Part shown: one piece after another, positions 42,909 through 57,900 of the stretch
How the letters are laid out: the number at the start of each line of letters is the position of its first letter
How positions within the stretch are numbered: the first letter of the stretch is position 1
Origin: Mercenaria mercenaria
Taxonomy: Eukaryota; Mollusca; Bivalvia; Venerida; Veneridae
DNA length: 64,000 nucleotides
Reading direction: 5' to 3'
Assembly: GCF_021730395.1 (NCBI RefSeq)
Contig: NC_069362.1
Coordinates: 38,272,501 to 38,336,500, forward strand
Translations under genes and position numbers: made by a program
Notes under the pieces: generated by a model
Told to the model about the DNA's origin: nothing
Seen by the model: the letters and a program-made list of their open reading frames with translations, nothing else
Databases searched by the model: none

Positions 42909-45900
42909 CTGTGAAAATACAGAATATTAACATTTTGCACACTGTGTATACCAAGCACCAAGCATAGGAAATGACTCACAGACAATATGAAACAATGTTT
43001 TGTTTTCTATTTCTATAGTATCATTCACTTACAGCCTTTACTTTAATGGGGCCAAAGAGAATTTATTCACCTTGGAAAAGTAATGCTGACCGCTTTTCCT
43101 TGTCAAAAAATATTCTAATATCCGCCAAGCTTTAAAGGTAACCTTTGTTAAATTTTCAAATATAACAACTTGTACATTGTTAGCGAAAACAGATATCCAA
43201 TCCAAACATTTTGTACATGTCTTTGTTATATGCTAGACTGAGGGACTGCTGACAGACAAGGTTAAAAAACTGAAATTAATTTGTTCTCTAGTACACCTGA
43301 TTTTAAGAAATATATTTCATTTTTAAATAAGACTTCTTACCTACAAAAGCACCAACATAAGCAAAATTATCTTTCAGTATAACAGCCAGTCCAGCTGCCA
43401 CGACAACAATAGATATGCGTAGCATATTCCTCTTCCATGCTGGTACCTGAAGTACACAGAACATATGTCAATTTCAAGCTTTAAAGATTAATGTGGACTT
43501 CCCACTCCATAAAAATGATAATGCATGGGCGTGTATATACAATATGCCAATCAGTTAAGTCACTGGAACTGTATCTATACATATCAAAATCATGTAACTT
43601 CACACACGTATTCTTTGAATGTAACTTCACACATGTATTCTTTGAATGTAAGTTCACACATGTATTCTTTGAATGTAACTTCACACATGTGTTCTTTAAA
43701 TGTAACTTCACACATGTATTCTTTAAATGTAACTTCACACATGATTGTATTCTTTGAATGTAACTTAACACATGTATTCTTTAAATGTAACTTCACACAT
43801 GTATTCTTTGAATGTAACTTCACACATATATTTTTTATACCTTGAATAGTCAAGGTAATAATGGTTTATTTCTGAGATTGTGAAAGAAATATTTTTTCCA
43901 TCTCAAGATTAAGCTCCCTGAGTTATGTGTTAATTAAGGAACAACACATCAAAAACGGTGATTTATCATCGGATAAAATTACTAATTGGAGTTCAGATGC
44001 AAAAAATATATATCTAAAGTGATAAAATAATGTACATCTGAACAACTATGATTTTATTCAAGATCAACAGTTTGAGATATTCCATTTCTATTCTAACACA
44101 ATATATGGGTTATTATGTTACATCTTTGATGATATCTACCAAATATCTGCCTGTTTTGTGTGCTTTTCTTTTCAAACACACAGCTATGATTCTTGACATA
44201 ATGACGGAATAAAAAACACACAATTTAAGTTTTGTTTAAAAGTGAAATAAATCAGATCCTGTTTGACAGCATATAGTACGAGAGTTAAGGAAGGTTTTTT
44301 TTTCTCCTGCTAATTAAATTATGTATGCTGTAAACAGAATATCAAGTTCATGTAATTGCAGTAATCAATGGAATTTGTAAAAATACTGATTCACCTCTAA
44401 ATTAAATATGTACTTAGATCATAGAACATTGAATAATGTATTTTCTTGATATCTATAATTATAATACATACACTGTCAGGTACATGTGCAACAAGGTCTT
44501 TGTGATCCAGTAAAGGTTTCTTATCTTGCGGCATCAATGCTTCATCCTCCCCTTCTTCCTCTGCTCTTGGAAGCTTCTGCTTGCTTGGACCACATATTCT
44601 ACCTGTATATAAATTTGATTTCAACTCTTTTGGACATATACATTCAAATTACTTGTTTCCTATACATATTACATTCTGTGGTTTTGGCCCTAACCCATAC
44701 TTTGTGAAGAAAGCAAACACACTGCCTTCTGTTACATAGGCTGGAACTTTATCATTATCTTTCGCATATTTTCCTTTTTTACTTCAAAAACAGTATCTGT
44801 AAAGTACAGAAACATGTTTCAACTAGATGTGAGCCACATCATGGGAAAACCAACATAGTGGCTTTGCGACCAGCATGGATCCAGACCAGCCTGCGCATCC
44901 ACGCAGTCTGGTCAGGATCCATGCTGTTCGCTAATGGTTTCTCTAATTGCAATAGGCTTTGAAAGCGAACAGCATGGATCCTGACCAGACTGCGCGGATG
45001 CGCAGGCTGGTCCGGATCCATGCTGGTCGCAAACCCACTATATTGGTTTTCTCATGGCATGGCTCATGTGTGTTCATAGGACACAGGTTCCCCCCACCAC
45101 TGACTGTCACTGTACAAAGAACAAGAGGTGCACAACTTTACATGCTATATAACAATCCGCTAATGTTTTATGCCTCTAAGTCAAATACTTTTTGAGATAC
45201 GTGTGACACAAACATTCATGCCATTTATGCATACAGTTTTCCCTCTCTACAACAACACCCTTTGGGAAATGGAAAATTTGGTTGTTGTTCGGAGAGATAA
45301 AGAACAATTAGCAAATTTTGGAGTCAGTAGCAAGTGTTGTTGCAAGGAGGGAATTGTTGTTCAGAGGGCCACTGCAGAGAGGGAGCACTGTATTTTTGAT
45401 TTAATCAAGGCCATAACTCTGCTCTGACGAAGAGAAATCTCAAACAAAACCCAAGGTGCACAACTTCACATGCTGAATAATATTCCTATCACGTTTCACA
45501 AAACACATTTTAAGACACAAATGGCACAATTTTTTTTAGTAATTTTATGCAGATATTTTACTCGTTCAAGAGCCATAACTCTGGTCTGGTCGAACGAAAT
45601 CTCTAACCCTAACCCTAGGTGCACAACTTCACAAGTTGAAAGATATTCTTATATTATGTTTCATAATCCTAGGTCCCAGGTTATTTTTTTTAGGCCATTA
45701 TGAAGACTATTTATGACTAACTCAAGGGCCTTAACTCTGGTCTGGCTAGGTGAGATCTCAATCACAACACCACGTGTACAACTTCACATGCTGAATAACA
45801 ATTCTGTGATGTCAGATGACTCTTTGTTCTTGAAATATATGTATCTTACCTTCACTGAACTGGTAATTTGCCACGATCTCTCTAACCGGATATATCTGTA

Positions 45901-48900
45901 TCTTACCTTCACTGAAATGGTAATTTGCCATGATATCTATAACTGGATATATCTGTATCTTACCTTCACTGAACAGGTATTTCTCTATGATCTCTCTAAC
46001 TGGATATATCTGTATCTTACCTTTACTGAACAGGTATTTCTCTATGATCTCTCTAACTGAATATATATCTGTATCTTACCTTCACTGAACAGGTATTTTT
46101 CTATGATCTCTCTAACTGGATATATCTGTATCTTACCTTCACTGAACAGGTATTTCTCTATGATCTCTCTAACTGAATATATATCTGTATCTTACCTTCA
46201 CTGAACAGGTATTTCTCTATGATCTCTCTAACTGAATATATATCTGTATCTTACCTTCACTGAACAGTTATTTCTCTATGATCTCTCTAACTGTACATAT
46301 CTGTATCTTACCTTCACTGAACAGGTATTTCTCTACGATCTCTCTAACTGAATATATATCTGTATTTTACCTTCACTGAACAGGTATTTCTCTATGATCT
46401 CTCTAACTGGATATATCTGTATCTTACCTTCACCGAACAGGTATTTCTCTACGATCTCTCTAACTGAATATATATCTGTATCTTACCTTCACTGAACAGG
46501 TATTTTTCTATGATCTCTATAACTGGATATATCTGTATCTTACCTTCACTGAACAGGTATTTCTCTATGATCTCTCTAACTGAATATATATCTGTATCTT
46601 ACCTTCACTGAACAGGTATTTCTCTACGATCTCTCTAACTGAATATATATCTGTATCTTACCTTCACTGAACAGGTATTTCTCTATGATCTCTCTAACTG
46701 AATATATATCTGTATCTTACCTTCACTGAACAGGTATTTCTCTATGATCTCTCTAACTGGATATATCTGTATCTTACCTTCACCGAACAGGTATTTCTCT
46801 ACGATCTCTTTAACTGGATATATCTGTATCTTACTTTCACCAAACAGGTATTTCTCTATGATCTCTCTAACTGTATATATCTGTATCTTACATTTACTGA
46901 ACAGGTAATTCTCCATAATCTCTATAACCAGATATATCTGTATCTTACCTTCACTGAACAGGTATTTCTCTATGATCTCTATAACTGGATATATCTGTAG
47001 CGGGAACGTAAGGAGAATTCCGAGACAAATACCAATATTGACTGCCATGGAAACAGGATTTCCAGGGGGAATGTTTGTATTCAACATCTGATGAACATCT
47101 TTACCATACTTGAGGTAGCCCAGTATACCAAAACACCCTAGCACCGCAGTAAGGAAGAGGATTGCACCATGGAGGAATGCAGAGAATAAATGTCTGTTAC
47201 CAACCATGCTTGACTCCACTGGTATCACCTGTTTCATATCAATTAAGAAGCAAACTTATTTTTAAAAGAGTTCATAGCCTGAAAAAATACATTTCAATGA
47301 TACTGTGTCAAAAATAAAGTCACTCACATAAAATATCAGCATTAAATACACTGGCCTCAAGATCGTACAACAACAACAAAAAAAACAAAGAATATTTTTT
47401 TTAGGTACCTGGAAATTAATGCTATATTTTTTAAGAAAGCTTTGAAACTTAAATACTGGCATATGATTATATGTTATGGAAACACATGAGAATTAGTTCT
47501 TTTTACTAACATTTTGCAATGAAAATTTAAAAGCTTTTGTAACGCATTACTTGAGGTAAACTGCATAAATTATAAATATCTATATTGAACACGTTAGATA
47601 TGTAATCCTTCATGGCAGTATTGGTAAAGACAGCAGAAAAGTTTTTATTGCTGCAGCAGCCCGGGTTCAATTCCCAACGCGGGCATCTTTTTTCTTTCTT
47701 GATTTGGCATTTTTAAGATAACAAAAATCTCATATTCTAATGTTCATAATATGAATATATGACCAAACTTTCATTTTAAAGAAAGATCACTTTTAGCCAA
47801 AATCTGGAGGTCAGTGCCTTTAAAAGCAAAATTATCCATTACAATTTGTAAATCACTGTTCAGTTTTCTTAAAAAGCTTCATGTGCTATTTTCCTGAATG
47901 GTTTAACTGCTCAAGTCAAATCAACAGCAAGAGACTAGTGCATGTAGTGGCTTTCCAAAAATCAGAGACAGACAACATCTAGGAACAACCCCAAATTTTA
48001 AACAAAATCTGTCACGGAAGAAAAAGAGTCAACTACTTCATGCTTCATAGATATGCTGCTGAGAAAAATAGAGCTATCTGGAACATAGCATTATCTTCAC
48101 CAAAATGCCTTTATTATGTAATCATGATAATTAAATATATTTCATATTCATAGGGAAAAATGACATGTTTCTTGACTAACAAGAGGACAATGATGGTCCT
48201 GAATCACTCACCTCTTCCCACATGACCCAGTTTTGAGTATGACGTCGTTTTTTCTATTATCTGACATAGTGACCTAGTTTTTGAGCTCATGTGACCCAGT
48301 TTTGAACTTGACCTAAATATTATCAAGATAAAATTCTGACCAATTTTCAAGAAGATCCATTGAAAAATATGGTCTCTAGAGAGGTCACAAGGTTTTTCTA
48401 TTATTTGACCTATTGACCTAGTTTTCAAAGGTACGTGACCCTGTTTTGAATTTTATCTAGATATCATCAAGGTGAACATTCTCACTAATTTTCATGAAGA
48501 TCTCATGAAAAATATGGCCTCTATAGAGGTCACAAGGTTTTTCTATTTTTATACCTACTGGCCTAGTTTTTGACCGCACATGACCCAGTTTCGAAACTGA
48601 CCTAGATATCATCAAGGTGAACATTCAGATCAATTTTCATGAAGATCCATTGAAAAATATGGCCTCTAGAGAGGTCAAAAGATTTTGATAATTTTAGACC
48701 TATTGACCTAGTTTTTGACTGCAGTTGACCCAGTTTCAAACTTGACCTAGATATCATCAAGATTAACATTCAGACAAACTTTCATACAGATCCCATGAAA
48801 AGTATGGCTTCTAGAGAGGTCACAAGGTTTTTTTTATTATTTGATCTACTGACCTAGTTTTTTAAGGCACGTGACCCAGTTTCAAACTTGACCTAGATAT

Positions 48901-51900
48901 CATCAAGATGAACATTCTGACAAATTTTTATGGAGATCCATTTACAAGTATGGCCTCTAGAGAGGTCACAAGGTTTTTCTATTTTTAGACCTACTGACCT
49001 AGTTTTTGACCGCACATGACCCTGTTTCGAACTTGACCTAGATATCATCAAGATGAACATTCAGACCAACTTTCATACAGATCCCATGAAAAATATGGCC
49101 TTTAGAGAGGTCACAAGGTTTTTCTATTATTTGACCTACTGACCTAGTTTTTGGCGGCACGTGACCCACTTTCAAAACTGACCTAGATATCATCAAGATG
49201 AACATTCAGACCAACTTTCATACAGATCCCATGAAAAATATGGTCTCTAGAGAGGTCACAAGGTTTTTCTATTATTTGACCTACTGACCTAGTTTTTGAA
49301 GGCACGTGACCCACTTTTTAACTTGACCTAGATATCATCAAGGTGAACATTCTGACCAATTTTCATGAAGATCTCGTGAAATATATGGCCTCTAGAGAGG
49401 TCACAAGGTTTTTCTATTTTTAGACCTACTGACCTAGTTTTTGACTGCAGTTGACCCAGTTTCAAACTTGACCTAAATATCATCAAGATGAACATTCAGA
49501 CCAACTTTCATACAGATCCCATGAAAAATGTGACCTCTAGAGTGGTCACAAGCAAAAGTTTACGGACGGACGACGGACACCGCATGATCACAAAAGCTCA
49601 CCTTGTCACTTTGTGACAGGTGAGCTAATAAAAATAATTTGAACAATTGTAGAATGTCACACAAGGACAATTTGTGTGAAATTATTCAAAAATCAGGCCA
49701 GCAGTTTCATACAAGAAGACTTTTAAAGTTTCTGCTATATACAAATAGGAAAAAGTGACCATGGCTCATGGTGGCCATGTTTTTGACAAATTGGAATAAT
49801 TTGAACTGTGGGCCAGCAGTTTCATACAAGAAGATTTTTATAGTTTCTGTATATACTTGCAAAAAAACAAAACGACCATAGCCCCTGGTGGCCATGTTTT
49901 TAGACGAACAGAAATAATTTTACTAATCTTGGTAGTGGGTCACACAAGGACAATTTGTGTGAAATTATTTCAAAATCTGGACAGCAATTTCATAGAAATA
50001 GTTTTTTTTAAGTTTACACTACATACATATAGGTAAAAGTGACCACGCCTTCTAGCAGCCATGTTTTTAGATGAAGTGGAATAGTTTGAACATACTTGAT
50101 AGAGGGTCCCCCATGGACAATTTGGGTGAAATTATTTCAAAATCGGACAAGTGGTTTAGGAGATGTTGTTTGAAGATTTTTCTATTTTTAGCTCTGGTGG
50201 CCCCTATAAGCAACTAAGTTACTAAGTGAAACAGTTTAAACAATTTTGGAAGAAGACCACCAAAGAAACATCCAGGCCAAGTTTCATCAACTTCCGCCAC
50301 ATGGTTTTAGACGGTCAATCAGACCAGATGTCGTTGAAGATAGTGTAGATGGATGCTCACCGTACAATGAGCGCTCACAATTGCTCATCCCAAGCACTGT
50401 GCTCAGGTGAGCTGAAAAGGGCCATAAATCTAGAAACATTGCTGCTAGAGCTATCGATCTTAAGTCAATATGATGTTGATGGTGATGCGGGATATCTGCT
50501 TTAAGTCTGAATTAAAACCATTCAGTATAACAGAGATAGAGTGAAAGTACAAAGAGGGGGCATAATTGGTGAAAAGTTGGTGCGAGAGTTATGGCCCTTG
50601 TGTCATATGATGTGGGTCACCGTGACAATGAAGATTAACTGTTTTAAGTTTTAAGTTTCAAGCAAATCCATCTTGAAAGTAATATTGTAGATAAATGGAA
50701 AGTGTATGAAAACTTGATACAAACATTCAAACAAGAATTTGTAACAGAGTTACCAACATCATCTGCCTACAAACATTTTTCACAAAACATAATGCATGCC
50801 AATACAACCTTTCTTCTAAGTTTAGTATGTAGATCATAACTATATATCATTTAATTCATGAAGAAGTTAAAGTAGTTTGAAAATGTCTGGAAATCTGTAA
50901 CTGGTAAATGATTTCAAAAGTTAATATCTGTATTTTAATGATTTGATTTTTTGAAAAAGGCGGGGGACAATAAATACATACAAATGGGTTGGGCAAAAAG
51001 CTACTCCCACATTATCTAGTGTCAATGCAAGACAAGACAGACTTTAAGTACCCGTCCCTAGATTTGCCACCTAATGCCACTCTTTGCCACTTATTTCCAT
51101 GAAAAAAGGGTGGCAGTTGGTGGAAATAGGTGGCATTAGTTGGCGTTTGGTGTAATTCAGCTCTTTTTTCACCTAAGTGGTAAATTTCCCACCAAAAGCC
51201 ACTTTATTTTGGTGGCATTTAGGTGGCATTAGGTGTAAATTTGAACATAGTTTTTCTTTATGGTGGTAGAAAGGTGTAAATTGGTGGAAAGTAGAACATA
51301 GTTTTTTTTCATGGTGGAAATCGAGTGGCGTTTAGTGGAAAATAGGGACTTAGCAAATTTTCTTGGTGGCGAATAGGTGGAAAAAAACTTAGAAATTTTT
51401 GTGATGTTTGATTTAAAAGAGAACTGTAAGACATTGGATTACCCTGTACAAAAATCTTCACATGGACTCGGGTTGGAATCAAGGTATAATGGACACTATA
51501 CTTCAAACTTCAGGCCTAATTGACACGGAACCTGACTTTGCTAAAACTGCACATTGACAACAGCTCGTAGAACACAAAATGCTCCCCACCCCCACTTGAT
51601 GTATTCAGTAACTGTACAAGAAACAAAAATCATTTGGTCACTGTGCACTGGATGTTTGATGTACTACCATTAAATCAATAATTATGGGCCATTTACCAGT
51701 CATAAGTGACTTCTGTATCAAATGTGATCTTAGACCAAAGCGTTCTCTAGTTATTGGGCAAAAAACGTTCTAGTGTTCTGGGTCAATGTGACCTAGACCT
51801 TTGACCATTGAGTTATCATCTGGAAACTGTTTAACTGTTCCAGGTCGCTGTGATTTTGACCTTTGACCTACTGGCCTCCAAGTCAATATGGGTCACTGCT

Positions 51901-54900
51901 GGTCATGACCAACCTACATATAAAGTTTCATGATCTTAGGCCCAAGCATTCTTGAGTTATCATCCGGAAACCAATTGGTCAACATACCAAATGACCGACA
52001 GACTGACCAACATCTGCAAAATAGCCTATACCCAGGCTCCTTCTTCAAAGGGTTTCATTAAAATGAGAATAAGTCTATGCTGACTCTAGCTGGACAAAAA
52101 TAATATTCAGAATGGTATACAGAAAAATTGAATTTTTGTTCTTTTGTGAGACAGAATATTTATTGCTTATTATAGCTTTGCATTCTATTCAATGAAAGAC
52201 AGAAAAGTACGAAAATAGGTGGCAACTAGTGGAAATTGGCTGTACTAGCTGAATCTGAAAAGATCATTTTGAAATGTGTCTGCAGTGTATTATTTCTGCA
52301 TGAGTGAAAATTGGTTAAAGATAAGATTAATGATAGATCAAGTTACAGGCTCCCACACAAATGTATAGAAACAACCCCAGGTGGAATTTGGGTCAGTTAA
52401 GATTTATATATGCAGGCAAACATCAGGTCAGATGCAAAGAAATAGTTCTTGCCTATTCTCTTCATTAATTGAACAAAAAGAAGTGTTTATAAAAAGGATG
52501 TTTTTACAATAGCTTTTCAACTTGAGGATTTGACACCTTCTTTAGCTGACCAAGAAAGTGTATGTGTGGAATCAATTTATCTGTGTAGTAATACCAAATT
52601 TTGAAATCTGGCATTTGGTGAGTCAGCCTGGGAGAAACTGGAAAAACATTGTGAGAGGTAACAAGTTTATACTGTTTATTTTTTTTTTAATTATTACTGT
52701 CTTTAACATTGTCTTAACTACTTACACTTAACAAATACTTGAATTTGAAACAACATTTACCAAACTGCTTTGAATTAAAGTCAACACATCTCCTTTTATG
52801 TCTTAGGAAGTTTGGCAGATGGATAAATCCCAGATATATTTTCTGGAATATAGCTCAATCTGATGACATGTTTATAACACTGTTTGTAAAATTGTATCAT
52901 TTTGTAATTATTTACATTATTGATTAGCACTTGGGATACAATATGTACTTTAAACTGTTCATACCAGGTACCTTCTGTGAAAAAAGTGCAACTTTGTGAC
53001 ATGATATGCCTGCCTGACGGTATATCCCTGAGCAGCATACAGCTTATTACTGCATAAAAGAAACATATCAAGATAATTTTGAATCAGGTAAATATTATAT
53101 GTTTTTATAAAAGCTAATATTAAATAACCCTTAATTTTTAAAGAAATACACCAATTAATAGAAATTCCTGGCATATTATGTGATAAATATTAATTATAAA
53201 TGTGATGAAAAACCCAAGTGTCAAAGGCGGAGGGATATTATTTTTGGCGTTGTCCTTTCTTTTTTATCTGTCCATCGGATTAACTGAAAATGCTTGTAAT
53301 TGGAAAAATATTTTTATAGCTTTGTCTATATAATCACTAAACCTCATGTAATTATTATAAGCTCATTAACACTGCTTAACACTGCTCAATTATTGACCTA
53401 GTAAAAGAAGTATTTCCCCTTGATTCGGTAAAAAATAGGGATTTTTCCTGCATCTATTGATGGACTTTACAAAAATGTAGATCACTACAGGACAGCACTG
53501 CTTGTTCAATTTCCATCAGGATCACTTCAGTAACCAAAGTTATTGCCCTTTAATTGTTTTTCAATCCATAAATTCCTACATAACAATTAATCCATTGATA
53601 AATATTCATGAAATCTGACACAAGTGTAAATACACTTAGAGCAATGGTGCTTCCACATCTTTCATCAATTCTCAAATTCTTGTTATTGATTCAAGATGCA
53701 TATATTTCCACAAAACAATGTAACCGTTTGAGTGAATAGAATTTTTTCTACAATGTAGATTTTGATGAAACTTCTCACAGTTATAATAAAGATGTTGCAT
53801 ATTACTGTGAAATCATTTTTATTTGTGTAGGATGAATTTTCGCGTATTTCGCGCTAGAACCGATGCGTGAATTTAAGACCGCGCTGTTATTATTTTTTAA
53901 TTTATAAATTGAAAATGTGCGAATTAAAGCCCGCGCGAAACCGTCCTTTTTACGTTTGCTTGAAATTTCATGCCAGCGAATTTAAATGATTTCACAGTAT
54001 TTGACATAGATTAAGTTTGTAGAGTTCTTTGTTATGTCAGTGAGTTACAGTTTAGTCTTTGGATTTCATATATTTTCTAGAAGAAATTTACAATTTTCTG
54101 CAAAATTATTCAGAATGTTAGAAAAATATATCTATTAATAGATGACATTGTATGGTTTGCTGTTACAGATTGTGTGCTGGAAAAATGGCCTTACATCCAA
54201 AGGAGTGAAATTTGGAGAGTCATTCGCCATCTACTTAAGCCATCATGGAATATGAAAAAATAAGACTGCATTGACAACATCCTGATTCTGTGTTCAGATC
54301 TTTTGTGATTTCTTGTGAAGAGTCTTTGATTTTTCATAAAAATAAAAATATATTAATATAATTTGACTTTTGCTTACTACTGAGTTTTTCAGATTCAGCA
54401 GGTGCAGCCGATCGTATTTTCCTACTATAGCCAGCTATTTGGTGGCATTTAGTGGAAAATAGGACAGCCACCATAGTGGCGTTTTGGTGAAATTTTGTCT
54501 GCTTACTGCCACCTGTTAGGTGGCAATTGGTGGAAGTAAGTGGCGTTTAGTGGAAAATATTTTTACACCATAATGGTGGCATTTTAGTGGTAATTTGTCT
54601 AAATACTCCACTTACTGCCACCATGAAGGTGGCTATTGGTGGAATTAAGTGGCAAACAAATTTTCCACCATAATGGTGGCATATTGGTGTTAAACTGTCT
54701 AAATACTCCACTTATTGCCACCTAAAGGTGTACACAAGTGGAAAGAGGTGGAATTTAGTGGAAAACAGGTTTGCCACTGTCCTTTTCATTTTTTCACCAT
54801 TTTGGTGGCATTTTACGTGGCATTTTGGTGGAAAATTGTCTAAATACTCCACCATTGAAAAGGGTGGCATTATAGTGGCAAATCTAGGGACGGGTAGCTC

Positions 54901-57900
54901 AAAAGTAATGTATCACAATCGTGTAGTTGGTTGTATAAGTTTAATATTTCAATAATTAAAAGATTTGTCAATGTATGAATATGTATACATGTATTTGAAA
55001 GAGGTCAAAGAGTTATTCTGTAAAATACTGACAGAACGTACTACAAAGAAGGAAAGGATAAAAAAAATAAAGAAACAGACAATTGTACCATTGTTCAGTT
55101 GCTGCTTGCCCTAATAAATTAAAAATTTATATCAACAGAAATAAGTCATAAACACGTAGAAAACAATTGAAACTTTCTAATTATACTTTCAAGATTTCTT
55201 CATACATACATATGAGCTGTGCCATGGGAAAACCAACATAGTGGGTGTGCGACCAGCATGGATCCAGACCAGCCTGCGCATCCGCGCTGTCTGGTCAGGC
55301 TCCATGCTGTTCGCTTTTAAAGCCTATTGGAATTGGAGAAACTGTTAGCGAACAGCATGGATCCTGACCAGACTGCACGGATGCGCAGGCTGGTCTGGAT
55401 CCATGCTGGTCGCACAACCACTATGTTGGTTTTCACATGGCACGGCTCATATGATGAACCAAGGGAGAAATCAATTCAGTTGTACATACACCTAGTGATT
55501 AAATCCCCTCAAGTTAAATTTTACATTCAATGACAATAAAATGCCTGAAGCCAGTCTATTAAAATTAAACATGTTAGTAAACATAATTTTATACAATTCT
55601 ATACTGGGCATACAATTAACAGACACGATATAACAACATAAAATGAGAAAGTAACAGTTGTTTACCAGTCCAATTCCTTCAAACGCCCCTGTAACCATAC
55701 CAAAGAAGACGGGAAAACCTTCTATACGAAACTTCACGATACTCTCACTTATCTTGAAATCTGTAAACCAGATAACAAAATTACAGAAATTCAATCAAAT
55801 CAAATTAGGAACATACTAACTTGGTAATTTTCATTGTAGTATACTGTGTAAACAGCACTTTAGTTTATACTAATTTATATTCGGTCAATTGTGAAGCAAG
55901 TTCTACAACTTATATTAATCACTCTTGACACCTCATTCCTGATGGAATCCATCACCACGAGGGTATGAGAGAAGAGGCAAGTTTCCTTTTAATGCTGAAT
56001 GCCAAACAAGGGAGCCACTGGTACCATTTTTCAAGTCTTTGGTACGACGCGGACGGGGATCGAACCCACAACCTCCCCCACTCAAAGCGGACGCTCTACC
56101 ACTAGGCTTTCGAGGCACTTTAATTTAGCATGAAGCCCAAAAACTTGAGACCTCAACACATACTTTGATTTCGCTTTAAAAAACCTGTTAAATAGCTGTT
56201 ACCTGAAAATATCTTAAACAAATTTACATTTGGTACAAATCCCAAATATCAAACGAAACTGAAAGAATTGAGTTAACATGCAAGAAGTTTATCAAAATAG
56301 TAAATATTATAACTTTCAAACATTTTCAGGAAGACACAGAAGAAACAAGAAGCTGCGTTCAATAAACGCTTGATGCCCCCGGTGGCATCCTTGTCGATAC
56401 AAAGCAACCTAAGTCCAAAACGAGGTCAAGTTCAAGGTCAAACTGAGGTGAGGTGATGTCTGAAGATAAGGAATGGTCACAGGTTACATCTGCATTAGTA
56501 TCAAGTCATTCTAGTAAGAGGTACTGATGCTAGACGAAACGGTCCCATTTGGTGAACCAAGAGATGGCCCATATAAAGCAACCTAAGTCCAAAATGAGGT
56601 CAAGGTCAAGGTCAAACTGATGTCAGGTGATGTCTGAAGATGAGGAATGGTCACAGGTTACATCTGCATTAGTATCAAGTCATTCTAGTAAGGGGTATTG
56701 ATGCTAGACGAAACGGTCCCATTTGGTTAACCGCGTACGGATAGACGAACGAACGGACAGGACAATCACTATATGCCTCCCGCATCAGTAGATGCCGGGG
56801 GGCATAAAAAGGTTTTCAGTGAACAGATATATAAAATAAATTATCATTCATCTTTATAATTAAATATCTTAACCAAACATTTCTTGTATACAATCTGAAT
56901 CAAACTACAAATGTATCTGCAAGATTTTTCATATTTTTCAAAGGCAAGAAATCTCATATAAACTAGTCTGAAAGCACTCACAAGCGTTTTACAAAAATTA
57001 CACAAACCAATAGCAAATAAACATCATAAAAACACACTGAAGTATGAAATAACAACTTGTGTACTGATGAATATTTACAGTAAGTATACTTACCAATTAT
57101 GATGAAGACTAAGACTGACACACAGCCAAACAAGATGGAAAGATTTGCAACCATGCTGATCACACCAAGGTAGCGAACATTACGTATCAACGCAAACAGA
57201 ATGAACACGATCAGGGGACTAACTACCAGAATCTTCAAGTCCGGGGCTGTGTAAACTAACTCGGGAATCAATGTCCATGGTGTTGTTGCATTAGTAACTG
57301 GAGCTGAAGTTGTTGTGTTTGGCAATAATGTAGTTACATTTGGTAATAACGTTGTAATGTTTGGAACTGCAGTGGTGATGTTTGGAACTACAGTGGTGAT
57401 GTTTGGAACTACAGTTGGTAATACAGTAGTCACATTTGGTAAGACAGTTGTTATATTTGGTAAAACTGTTGTCACAACTGTTTCTAACGTTGAACTGAGG
57501 CTGTCCTGAGGTGAATCAGCGGAGTAAATGTCAACAGAATTATCATGTGGTAAGAACGCTGACTTTGACCATGAGAAATTTCCATATTTCACATCAGTCT
57601 CGTGTATATCCTTACACAATCTTTCGTTAGTTTCATTATAATTATAACATAAATGTACAGGGAATAAGGAATGTAAAGTGTTTCCAATGAATATAAAATA
57701 ATTCACACAAAATCCAAACTGTGTTAGCCCAATACAAAAATTGACTATTCCAACACCAATGCTTCCATATGCCAAGTTCCCAACATCACCGTAACTCATA
57801 TTTTTTGTTATGTGTTCATGAACATCTGCGTGATTAACGACTTCATAGTCACTGTTGTCCTCACTGTCGGACTGCTGTATACACGGCGATGCCTCATCAT

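Noticed and set aside
43605-43840. Open frames on both strands (up to 106 codons) resembling repeat proteins
   Set aside because: They follow from a 27-base tandem period inside an SLC36 intron, with no splice or start context.
55933-56116. tRNA gene on the minus strand
   Set aside because: A and B boxes are good but the stems do not pair as a cloverleaf and a SINE body follows; an eroded relative exists near 34.2 kb.
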